Shown here one piece after another: positions 1 to 6,167 of a stretch of DNA of 8,864 nt. This DNA comes from Acidobacteriota bacterium. Lineage in GTDB: Bacteria; Acidobacteriota; Terriglobia; Terriglobales; Acidobacteriaceae. The notes under the pieces are model-generated. The model did no database searches and was not told the DNA's origin. It was given only the letters and a program-made list of their open reading frames with translations. The position numbers and the translations under genes are program-made. How positions within the stretch are numbered: position 1 is the first letter of the stretch; each line of letters starts with the position of its first letter. Where the stretch lies: the NCBI GenBank assembly GCA_019247235.1, contig JAFAPG010000789.1, positions 1 to 8,864 on the forward strand, given 5' to 3'.

Positions 1-1581
1 GGGTGGCAAACCGAACTTACGTAGGTAGGGGATATCGTGCAAGTCTTTGTTTGCCGCGCTCGAGATCTCGGGATTTGGACTGGACTTGAGATTTTCCAGC
101 AGCCCGACGGCGTCGTCCCACTTCTTAGCCGCCATATCCGCGGCCGCCCAGCGAAGTTTATAATCCTCCCGCCGAGGGCTCAGTTGTACCGCTTGTCGGA
201 TTGCATCAACCGCCGCGTTCGCGCCTCCACCCGTGAGTCGCGCCCAGGCCAGCAGGTTATAGGCATCGGCGTATTCCGGGTACTGGCTGATCACAATGTG
301 GAGACTTTCCATCATGTTCGCCAGACCTTGCACGCGAGCTCCCTTTTGGCCCGAGTGGTAACTGGCAAGGGCCAGGTCCATGCGTGCCCAAGTGTCGGAA
401 GAATTCATTTGGACTGCGGCATTTAACTCCTGAAAGGCATTGCTGAGATCAGCTTTTTCGAGATAGCCCCAGGCCAGAGCCCGATGCGTGGCCACGGTCT
501 CCGTGCGTGGCTCGGCCGCCAACTTTCGCAGCTGATCCATGGCAGCTTCCCGGCGTTCCGAAATGCGTACTTCGACTTCATCAACCAGCGCCTGGGCCTC
601 CCAGGCGGGAACTTCCTTGACGCTTTCGGCTACATCATTAGCCGAAAGGGAAAGCGGCATTTGATCCAAGCTTGATGGGTTCCCACCCCGAGCTTGAATG
701 CCGGCTCGAACAGCGGCCGCAGATTCAAAGCTGTGGAATTCATCTTTTAGGGCCTGCTCCAGTTGCTCGAGGGACATGCCAAAGGCACGCTGGACAGCCT
801 CTGAGGGCGAAACTTTCTGATTTTCCACCAACTCGAAATAAGCTCCGGCCTGGGATAGCTTGTCATGGTGCATCAAGTAATGCACTAGCAGCCAGGACTG
901 AGCATCGAACCGGGGATAATACTGCTTGCGGCCCTCACCGCTCCCCGGCTTCACGCCGAGTATTTGCGCCAATGGCAGCCAGGCCGAACTCGCGAGCACC
1001 TGAAGCACCGATCGACGCGTCGCCATTTCCAATCGCTGGCCAGAGTCAAAGGTCTGGCTGCTGGTTGAAAACTCAGGTTCGCCGCCCAATTCTGCTTCGG
1101 TAGGCGTGAACCGCAAGGATGCGAAATACTCGGCGAAGCCCTGGTCGAACCATTTGGGTGTAGGTGGGTAGTTGTAGTTCAGCAGATATAGGGCAAAAGA
1201 ATGTTCGACGGCACGCCAGCAATCAGGATCGGCGGCGTTCAGGACAATGTAGACCCGCTCTTCGCCAATCAGAAACAGTCCAGGCACGTCCGGCGGACTG
1301 TTCTGGGGTGTCAGCAACGCGTAAGCGGCTGGAGTTGAAACAGCAATAATTTCGAGCGGCTGAGCCATCCGCACTTTGTTTCGCACCAACAATTGTGCAA
1401 AAACCGCTCGCATTTGCTCGAAGCGGGCGACCAGGTCGTGACCTTTGGCACGGCCACTGTCGGTAAGGACTGAGAAATGAGCTGAACTTACGCGCAACCA
1501 CTGCTGGCCCGCGGCATGGATTGAGATAGAAAGAAAGAGGAAAACTTGAGCGAGAAATGCAATGAAGCTTCGGGAGGCCAT
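1..1581 (-). CDS. Exported protein with degenerate peptidase-like domain and C-terminal TPR repeats (3' end outside window)
   Basis: An open frame of 527 codons runs from an ATG at 1581 to the left edge without a stop, so the C-terminus is missing. Residues 1-24 look like a Sec signal peptide: a short basic start, a hydrophobic core FLAQVFLFLSISI, then HAAG-QQ. Residues 28-40 (WLRVSSAHFSVLT) match the usual opening of secreted peptidase-MA-like proteins common in Acidobacteriota. Around residues 123-155 the fold region normally holding HExxH and a downstream WxxEGLAEYF is recognisable, but reads EHSFALYLL and WFDQGFAEYF. Only the first His (127) survives: the catalytic Glu is Ser128, the second His is Leu131 and the third zinc ligand is Gln147. 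A functional zinc protease is therefore unlikely. Residues about 360-500 are helical and Ala/Leu-rich with TPR-like spacing, suggesting a protein-binding scaffold. No strong Shine-Dalgarno is seen upstream. The nearest upstream gene, on the same strand, ends 302 bp away. The domain reading is fairly sure; the function is unknown. Confidence 0.85.
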   Translation of the reverse strand, partial: MASRSFIAFLAQVFLFLSISIHAAGQQWLRVSSAHFSVLTDSGRAKGHDLVARFEQMRAVFAQLLVRNKVRMAQPLEIIAVSTPAAYALLTPQNSPPDVPGLFLIGEERVYIVLNAADPDCWRAVEHSFALYLLNYNYPPTPKWFDQGFAEYFASLRFTPTEAELGGEPEFSTSSQTFDSGQRLEMATRRSVLQVLASSAWLPLAQILGVKPGSGEGRKQYYPRFDAQSWLLVHYLMHHDKLSQAGAYFELVENQKVSPSEAVQRAFGMSLEQLEQALKDEFHSFESAAAVRAGIQARGGNPSSLDQMPLSLSANDVAESVKEVPAWEAQALVDEVEVRISERREAAMDQLRKLAAEPRTETVATHRALAWGYLEKADLSNAFQELNAAVQMNSSDTWARMDLALASYHSGQKGARVQGLANMMESLHIVISQYPEYADAYNLLAWARLTGGGANAAVDAIRQAVQLSPRREDYKLRWAAADMAAKKWDDAVGLLENLKSSPNPEISSAANKDLHDIPYLRKFGLPP

Positions 1582-1883
1582 AAAGGACTTGCCCGCAATT
1601 TACCCGATCCTAGCACGAACGAATCTCGGTGGGTGAGCTCGCTCGCGGGCAGAGCCTCGAGACTCTACGAAGCGAAAACCCAAATCGCGGCAGGGATAGG
1701 GTAGGAGTCACATCTTCGTTGCCCATACTGCGGCGAGTGTCCCAGTCAGTGGCCGGCCCGCGGCAAATGTGAAATGAGAGCGAGAAGGCGAAGAGGCTTC
1801 TCGACAAAATTCTCACTATCCGAAGTTAAGCGCCAGCCGCCCGAGCCAACTGATCGCCAGCTCCCGAAGACCAAGGATGTAAT
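1582..1883. other. Intergenic gap between two minus-strand genes
   Basis: This 302-bp stretch holds no convincing gene. Short open frames here lack a ribosome site and have arginine- and serine-rich translations typical of noncoding GC-rich DNA. It should contain the end of the LysM/DUF4015 transcript and the promoter of the peptidase-like gene. I could not find a good -35/-10 pair for the latter. The only structure I see is the small hairpin at 1781-1803. Confidence 0.6.
1781..1803 (-). terminator. Weak hairpin downstream of the LysM/DUF4015 gene
   Basis: CGAGAAG (1781-1787) and CTTCTCG (1797-1803) form a perfect 7-bp stem around a 9-nt loop, about 80 bp past the stop of the minus-strand gene ending at 1884. 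Read on the minus strand it is followed by CTCTCATTTC rather than a clean U run, so it is at best a weak intrinsic terminator or an mRNA 3'-end structure. It could also be chance. Confidence 0.25.
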
Positions 1884-3356
1884 CTACCGAGCACCATCCG
1901 TCGGTGGCGTGCCCAGGCTGGCACGGAGGGTACTGATCTCGTCTCCGCGGAAGTATTGCCCCTTCGAGGCCTTCATTTCAGGCATGGCCGCATACGGCTT
2001 CGTGTAGTCGTTATTCGCGTTCCAGAACAGGAACCCGATTCCCCCTTTGTTCTTAGCCGTTAAAACCTGCACTTCGATGTATTTAGGTGAGTACGTCTTG
2101 GTGCGCCAAGCGAAGGCCTGCAGCCAGGGACGGATGACCACGCCGCTTCCGGCGGTAATCTGCACGAATCGATCCATGGACTCGCCAATAAAGTGTTCGG
2201 GCGCGTCCCCAGGTTTTGCATATCCATCCATGCCAAAGAAATGGGAGGGGTAGATCATGGGCGAGAGCACGTCGCAATACTTCGCCATGCGAACGATATC
2301 CTGACCGGTATGCGCCAGGTCCACGGGTCGTTGCCATGCCATGACCCCAAAAACGTCAAGCGACAACAGTACCCCTTTCGGATGTAGGGCGGTATAAGCG
2401 CGACGGAGGAAGTCGGCGATCACATCCGAGCGCTGCCAGTCGGAATGGGTCTTTTGGAAGGAGAATGCGGCATCGGTCTGCTCGCCCTCGGCCGGGAAAC
2501 GAACATAGTCGAACTGAATTTCATCGACCCCCATGGCAGCGGCAGCCTGCGCCAAAGCTATGTCGTACTCCTGTACCTCGATGCGTGAGGGATCGGTCCA
2601 AACTAGTTTCCCGTTCTCTCGCCAAGGTTGACCTGATTTTTTCGATCGTACGGCGAGTTCTGGATGTGCGAGGACCAGACGCTGATCACGGAACATCGCT
2701 ATTCTGGCAATCGCATGCAGACCTTGGGAATTCAGAAACCGGGTGTATTTTGCGAGATCGTGGATGTAAACCTTATGGCTGCCGAGGAGGGGGTGCTCGA
2801 AAGGAATATTAACGGTTCCATCGCTATCTTTAATATCGAAAACCACGGCGTTACCGCCAGCCTCCCGCCATCGACGCACAATTTTCACCCCGCGATCGCT
2901 GCCCGCCATCAATCCGGTCAAGTAAATCGCGCGTACCTCAAAATCCTTGGGAACGGAAATGGCCTTCTCCAGGATCGGGGTCGCGATAATTCCCGGAATA
3001 CTCAATTGCTGCCCTGGTTTCAAGAACGTTCCGTCCAAGTTGCGGTTGCTTTCGCGGATGGCCTGGGCCAGCTGGCTCGAAGTCAGATACGAGGTCTGCG
3101 CCAAGTAGTGCCGGGCTACAGAAATGACTGTATCTCCGCGACGGGTTTCGTAGATGGCCGTCCCCGGCGTCGGTGTTCTTAGAGATAGCTGCGAAGATGT
3201 ACCGGTTGTGGCCTTGGCTTCCACCATTCGGGCATCGCCTGGCTGATCGGCGGCTCCAAGAGAGCGAAGTTCGAAAAAGCAAACGGCCAAGCCCATTGCA
3301 GCCGAAGCCAAAAGCAGTTTTGTTCCGTACTGACGCAAGTTTTTCTCCAGTGACAT
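1884..3356 (-). CDS. LysM-domain putative glycoside hydrolase (DUF4015 family)
   Basis: This gene encodes 490 aa, probably an exported or membrane-anchored cell-wall or polysaccharide-acting protein. Residues about 11-30 are a hydrophobic export segment (LLLASAAMGLAVCFF); a cleavage site near LGAA-DQ (36/37) is possible but not strong. Residues about 68-121 are a LysM module (YETRRGDTVISVARHY ... LKPGQQLSIP), which binds N-acetylglucosamine-containing glycans such as peptidoglycan. Residues about 140-460 match the DUF4015 putative glycosyl hydrolase family, a TIM-barrel group. Seen there are RAIYLTG at the first strand, AVVFDIKDSDG (170-180), the hallmark DEIQFDYVRFP (278-288), LSLDVFG (331-337), and LSPMIYPSHF (364-373). 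Acidic residues at D282-equivalent strand ends (D278, E279, D283) are candidates for catalysis; no activity is established for most of this family. The ATG at 3356 has only a weak GGAAA site. A TTG at 3338, with GGAG 6 nt ahead, is a plausible alternative that keeps the signal segment. Family call firm, substrate unknown. Confidence 0.88.
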   Translation of the reverse strand: MSLEKNLRQYGTKLLLASAAMGLAVCFFELRSLGAADQPGDARMVEAKATTGTSSQLSLRTPTPGTAIYETRRGDTVISVARHYLAQTSYLTSSQLAQAIRESNRNLDGTFLKPGQQLSIPGIIATPILEKAISVPKDFEVRAIYLTGLMAGSDRGVKIVRRWREAGGNAVVFDIKDSDGTVNIPFEHPLLGSHKVYIHDLAKYTRFLNSQGLHAIARIAMFRDQRLVLAHPELAVRSKKSGQPWRENGKLVWTDPSRIEVQEYDIALAQAAAAMGVDEIQFDYVRFPAEGEQTDAAFSFQKTHSDWQRSDVIADFLRRAYTALHPKGVLLSLDVFGVMAWQRPVDLAHTGQDIVRMAKYCDVLSPMIYPSHFFGMDGYAKPGDAPEHFIGESMDRFVQITAGSGVVIRPWLQAFAWRTKTYSPKYIEVQVLTAKNKGGIGFLFWNANNDYTKPYAAMPEMKASKGQYFRGDEISTLRASLGTPPTDGAR

Positions 3357-3367
3357 CGTTTTTTCCG

Positions 3368-3396
3368 ATGCTACTCACGTGAAATTCTGCTTGCCA
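3368..3396 (-). promoter_or_regulatory. Possible sigma-70-like promoter for the LysM/DUF4015 gene
   Basis: On the minus strand TGGCAA (3396-3391) is followed after 17 nt by TAGCAT (3373-3368). Both hexamers match consensus only partly. Initiation would fall a few bases before the ATG at 3356, giving an almost leaderless message. That would favour either leaderless translation or the downstream TTG at 3338. This is a pattern match only. Confidence 0.22.
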
Positions 3397-3579
3397 GTTA
3401 CGGGGGGCCAGCGAAGGATCGGGAAATTGCCGGTTCTCTCTGGTCTTTTAGGGCGCGCCCGAGCAGGGGGGCGATATTCCCATTCCGGTTTTCACAGAGC
3501 CATCACCCGCAGGCGCAATCTGCTCTGATCTCTTGCTGCTTCGCAGTGCCCTGCGCAAAATATTTCCCTTTACACGATC

Positions 3580-3599
3580 TCACTTGTGAATGTAAGTGA
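3580..3599. promoter_or_regulatory. Inverted repeat, possible operator
   Basis: TCACTT (3580-3585) and AAGTGA (3594-3599) form a perfect 6-bp inverted repeat with an 8-nt spacer. This is the geometry of a dimeric helix-turn-helix operator. It lies just after TTTACA (3569-3574), which could be a -35 element. A 6-bp match is short enough to arise by chance, and no regulator gene is present in the window. Confidence 0.25.
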
Positions 3600-3709
3600 C
3601 TCCTGGCAGGCTGCTGCTGCATCTAAGCCCTGTAGAAAGTTGATTTACGGGTGTCACACAGATTGGCTAGGCGCTTGCTGTAGTCCGGTAGCGAGAAGAG
3701 TTTTTAAAG

Positions 3710-3726
3710 ATGACAAAATTTGTCAT
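3710..3726. promoter_or_regulatory. 17-bp near-perfect palindrome upstream of the AAA+ gene, likely operator
   Basis: The sequence ATGACAAAATTTGTCAT has two perfect 8-bp arms, ATGACAAA and TTTGTCAT, around one central base (3718). It ends 11 bp before the ATG at 3738 and covers a candidate TTG start at 3720. The position suits a repressor site that blocks transcription or translation entry of the AAA+ gene. The arms are too close for an RNA hairpin, so DNA binding is the likelier role. I do not recognise which regulator family it would belong to. Confidence 0.45.
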
Positions 3727-3737
3727 TTCCTGAAAAA

Positions 3738-4955
3738 ATGGCAGCCGCAGTCCGAGGCCAAGAAGGAGAAGCAGTAGTAGGCGCCCCCGTTATGAAGACC
3801 ATAGCTAGCACGGTTCTTGATCCCAATCGCCGAAGTGGAGATGCGCAGGACTTCGAAGTCGGCCTCCGACGCAAGATTGTCGGTCAGGATGCAGCCGTAG
3901 AAAAAGTTGTTGAAATCTACCAAATGTTTCTGGCCGGTCTCAATCCTCCCGGCCGTCCGGTCGGGAACCTGCTATTTTTGGGTCCTACGGGATCGGGCAA
4001 GACTCGGGTTGTCGAAGCGCTCGCCGAGTGCCTTTTCGGCGACGCCCGGGCCTGCATCAAGATTGATTGTGCCGAGTTCCAGCACTCGCACGAGATTGCC
4101 AAGCTGATCGGCTCGCCTCCGGGTTATCTGGGTCATCGCGAGACCCACCCCTTGCTGACGCAAGAGGCCCTCAATCAGTGGCATACGGACAAGCTCAAAC
4201 TTTCTATATTGTTGTTCGATGAGATCGAGAAGGCTTCGGACGCCCTCTGGCAGCTTTTGCTGGGAATCCTCGACAAGGCTACGCTCACACTCGGCGACAA
4301 CCGCCGTGTGGATCTCTCGCAGTGCATCATCATCATGACCTCAAACCTGGGGGCAGGCGAGATGAGCAACCTCGTCGAGGGTGGCTTTGGTTTTGCTCCA
4401 AAGGCGAGCCTGATTGATAGGAACCTGGACAACAAGATTGAACGCACGGCAACCGAGGCGGCGCGGCGGAAGTTTACGCCCGAATTCATGAACCGCATCG
4501 ATAAGGTCGTGGTGTTCAAAACCTTACGTTCCGAGCATCTGCAACAGATACTTGAGATCGAGCTTGGTATGGTGCAGCAGCGCGTGCTGATGGCCTCAGC
4601 GGCGAACCAATTTGTCTTCTCCTGCACCTCCAAAGTTAAGAACTTCCTGCTGCACGAAGGAACCGATCCGCGCTATGGGGCTCGTCATTTGAAACGGGCC
4701 ATCGAACGCCACCTGGTCTTTCCTTTGGCCAACCTGGTCGCTACCGGGCAAATCCGCCTTGGCGACTTCATTCGCGTCGATCTCAACCCTGAAGGCCAGC
4801 TCACCTTCGTGAAAGAGGCCGAAGGAGCCATGGTTCCGATGCTGATGGAACGTTATGGCGCCGCCGCCGGTGCTCCGACATTGGTCAGCCGCACGGCACG
4901 GCCAATCGCAAAACCGAAGGAGTTTACGGCTTCACCAAGCAGCGAAACCAAATAG
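3738..4955 (+). CDS. Stand-alone AAA+ ATPase resembling the second ATPase module of ClpB/ClpC
   Basis: From ATG 3738 the protein has 405 aa. After a variable N-terminus it aligns with the D2 module of Clp/Hsp100 unfoldases: KIVGQDAAV (residues about 46-54), Walker A GPTGSGKT (82-89), pore loop PPGYLGHRE (133ff, keeping the substrate-gripping Tyr), Walker B SILLFDEIEKA (156-166), sensor 1 IIIMTSNLG (197-205), arginine finger region FTPEFMNRID (246-255), and sensor 2 in YGARHLKRAIER (313-324). The last ~45 residues are a Pro/Ala/Ser/Thr-rich tail. It lacks the Clp N-domain, the D1 module and middle coiled coil, and no IGF/IGL-like ClpP-docking loop is visible. It therefore probably forms a single-ring unfoldase or remodelling ATPase, with unknown substrates. 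All residues for ATP hydrolysis appear intact. Start is uncertain: a TTG at 3720 lies in the palindrome; ATG 3792 has AAGGAG 23 nt away; none has a good ribosome site. It ends at its own terminator. Confidence 0.88.
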   Translation: MAAAVRGQEGEAVVGAPVMKTIASTVLDPNRRSGDAQDFEVGLRRKIVGQDAAVEKVVEIYQMFLAGLNPPGRPVGNLLFLGPTGSGKTRVVEALAECLFGDARACIKIDCAEFQHSHEIAKLIGSPPGYLGHRETHPLLTQEALNQWHTDKLKLSILLFDEIEKASDALWQLLLGILDKATLTLGDNRRVDLSQCIIIMTSNLGAGEMSNLVEGGFGFAPKASLIDRNLDNKIERTATEAARRKFTPEFMNRIDKVVVFKTLRSEHLQQILEIELGMVQQRVLMASAANQFVFSCTSKVKNFLLHEGTDPRYGARHLKRAIERHLVFPLANLVATGQIRLGDFIRVDLNPEGQLTFVKEAEGAMVPMLMERYGAAAGAPTLVSRTARPIAKPKEFTASPSSETK

Positions 4956-4974
4956 TCTCGGGTAGGAGCAAATC

Positions 4975-5004
4975 AGGCCCGGCAAACCTGCCGGGCCTTT
5001 TGCT
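4975..5004 (+). terminator. Rho-independent terminator of the AAA+ gene
   Basis: AGGCCCGGCA (4975-4984) pairs perfectly with TGCCGGGCCT (4989-4998) across a 4-nt AACC loop and runs into TTTTGCTTG. The GC-rich 10-bp stem begins 19 nt after the AAA+ stop codon at 4953-4955. It separates that transcript from the ligase gene downstream. Confidence 0.88.
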
Positions 5005-5016
5005 TGTTAAGCTTGG

Positions 5017-5053
5017 ATGGGGGTTCTGATTTCTAGAGGACGTTCTCCCCCAT
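5017..5053 (+). repeat. Inverted repeat in the ligase leader
   Basis: ATGGGGG (5017-5023) and CCCCCAT (5047-5053) are perfect 7-bp complements with a 23-nt loop. In RNA this would bury the ATG at 5017, the first in-frame start of the ligase frame, and leave the AGGAGG at 5065-5070 free. It may be a leader hairpin or chance. Confidence 0.35.
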
Positions 5054-5064
5054 ATCTTGGTATT

Positions 5065-5070
5065 AGGAGG
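5065..5070 (+). promoter_or_regulatory. Consensus Shine-Dalgarno before a TTG start of the ligase
   Basis: AGGAGG is the only full consensus ribosome site near the ligase N-terminus. It is followed by GCT and then an in-frame TTG at 5074. The 3-nt spacing is shorter than ideal, so this supports but does not settle the start. Confidence 0.4.
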
Positions 5071-5073
5071 GCT

Positions 5074-6075
5074 TTGAGCAGACCATGCCCTGGCTCCGAG
5101 TCGCCGCATCTACAAGAGCGGAGTTTTCCCCGTGTACAGCGCGCCCCGCTGAGTCATAAGCCTCGGCCTCGCTTCATTGAACCCATGGAATGTAAACGGG
5201 TAGCCAAACTGCCCGAGGGCGAAGATTGGATCTATGAGATCAAGCAGGACGGCTATCGCGCAATTGGTCTGGTCGACGGCAACTCGGCGATCCTCTACTC
5301 CATGTCAGGCCATGACTACAGTTCAGAATTCCGCCACATCACCTTTGCTTTGAAGAATCTACACCAGGGCAATCTAGTTTTGGATGGTGAAATCGTTTCT
5401 CTCGACGAGCGGGGCCGCGCCCGCTTCCAACAGCTACAAAATCGTCGATCCAGCAAGCGCCCTATTGTCTACTACATCTTTGATGTCCTTCACCGCAATG
5501 AACGTGACATGCTGACTCTACAACTAGATGAACGCAGGCAAATCCTTGAGGAAATCGGGTCACATTTTTCTGATCCTCTGCGATTGAACCCCATTTTTCG
5601 CGCTGCGCTCGGTCCTCTGGTTCATGAGGTAAAGCGCCTAGGCTTGGAGGGGGTGGTTGCAAAGCGCTCTGGATCGATCTACATCCCTGGCCGACAGTCC
5701 GACGCCTGGCAAAAACACCGCTTCAACCGGGAGGCGGAATTTGTCATTGGCGGCTACGTTCAGAGCGGCCGCAATTTTTCGTCGCTCGTGGTGGGCGAAT
5801 ATCGGGGTCAGGATCTCCATTATGTCAAACGGGTAGCCGCCGGCTTCATGCCCTCTTTGCGCGAGCAGGTCTTTCAGGCGCTGCGTCCCCTGGTCACGGC
5901 CGAGTGTCCCTTTATCATCCTCCCCGAGAGGGACCGGTCCGGTCATGGGCTGACCGCGGCGAAAATGAAAGAATGTGTGTGGTTAAAGCCAGAACGGCGC
6001 TGCGAACTCGAATTCGTCGAACGCACCCAAAGTGGAAGACTGCGGCATGCGGTGTTTCGGCAACTGGTGGGATGA
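5074..6075 (+). CDS. ATP-dependent DNA ligase, LigD ligase-domain type
   Basis: It seals nicks in DNA through a lysine-AMP intermediate and resembles the ligase module of LigD, without polymerase or phosphoesterase domains. Numbering from TTG 5074 (333 aa): family similarity starts near residue 33 (RFIEPMECKRVAKLPEGEDW). Motif I is EIKQDGYR (55-62) with nucleophile Lys57; motif III is LDGEIVSLD (103-111); IIIa is YYIFDVLH (133-140); IV is EGVVAKR (192-198); V is WQKHRF (212-217). Residues about 220-333 are the OB-fold domain (FVIGGY ... FVERTQSGRLRHAVF). Two departures: the usual SRxG after motif I reads SMSG (Met77 for Arg), and motif V has K-x-R rather than K-x-K, a variant I also recall in this short subfamily. 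Start is uncertain: ATG 5017 adds 19 residues without family similarity, lacks a ribosome site and sits in a hairpin. No Ku or LigD polymerase gene is in the window, so a role in end joining is not shown. Confidence 0.85.
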   Translation: MSRPCPGSESPHLQERSFPRVQRAPLSHKPRPRFIEPMECKRVAKLPEGEDWIYEIKQDGYRAIGLVDGNSAILYSMSGHDYSSEFRHITFALKNLHQGNLVLDGEIVSLDERGRARFQQLQNRRSSKRPIVYYIFDVLHRNERDMLTLQLDERRQILEEIGSHFSDPLRLNPIFRAALGPLVHEVKRLGLEGVVAKRSGSIYIPGRQSDAWQKHRFNREAEFVIGGYVQSGRNFSSLVVGEYRGQDLHYVKRVAAGFMPSLREQVFQALRPLVTAECPFIILPERDRSGHGLTAAKMKECVWLKPERRCELEFVERTQSGRLRHAVFRQLVG

Positions 6076-6158
6076 GCAATTGCGGCTCAAATTAGCTCCT
6101 TCCGATCTGATTTGCACCAGGATGAATGATTGATTTAGGCTCCTCGGCACCAGCTGCT

Positions 6159-6162
6159 GGAG
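6159..6162 (+). promoter_or_regulatory. Ribosome site deciding the small-subunit start
   Basis: GGAG lies 5 nt before ATG 6168, an ideal spacing. The upstream in-frame ATG at 6126 has only AGG 4 nt ahead and would add 14 residues not expected in the family. Confidence 0.45.
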
Positions 6163-6167
6163 ACCGA

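Larger units (their letters stand above)
3357..3737. other. Divergent intergenic region
   Basis: This 381-bp region separates the minus-strand LysM/DUF4015 gene from the plus-strand AAA+ gene, so it should carry both promoters. It contains a 10-bp self-complementary GGGCGCGCCC (3451-3460), an inverted repeat at 3580-3599 and a palindrome at 3710-3726. A small open frame starting at 3586 overlaps the AAA+ gene in another frame, has no ribosome site and looks spurious. I see no strong -35/-10 pair for the AAA+ gene. Confidence 0.6.

Noticed and set aside
37..1349. Several plus-strand open frames at the left end
   Set aside because: They lie opposite the continuous 527-codon minus-strand frame, which has a signal peptide and recognisable domains; the plus-strand translations look random.
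1610..1816. Small minus-strand open frame in the gap between the two exported-protein genes
   Set aside because: No ribosome site, Arg/Ser/Pro-rich translation typical of noncoding GC-rich sequence, and no recognisable motif.
3451..3460. GGGCGCGCCC palindrome
   Set aside because: A short, low-complexity G/C palindrome is common by chance in this base composition and has no positional support.
3586..3777. Open frame of 63 codons upstream of and overlapping the AAA+ gene
   Set aside because: It starts with GTG, has no ribosome site, overlaps the AAA+ gene in another frame, and its translation resembles no family.
3738..6075. AAA+ ATPase and DNA ligase as one defence or repair operon
   Set aside because: A strong intrinsic terminator lies between them, there is no other defence or Ku-type gene nearby, and adjacency alone does not support a joint system.
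6073..6089. TGAGC/GCTCA inverted repeat at the ligase stop as a terminator
   Set aside because: The stem is only 5 bp with a 7-nt loop and no U run follows.
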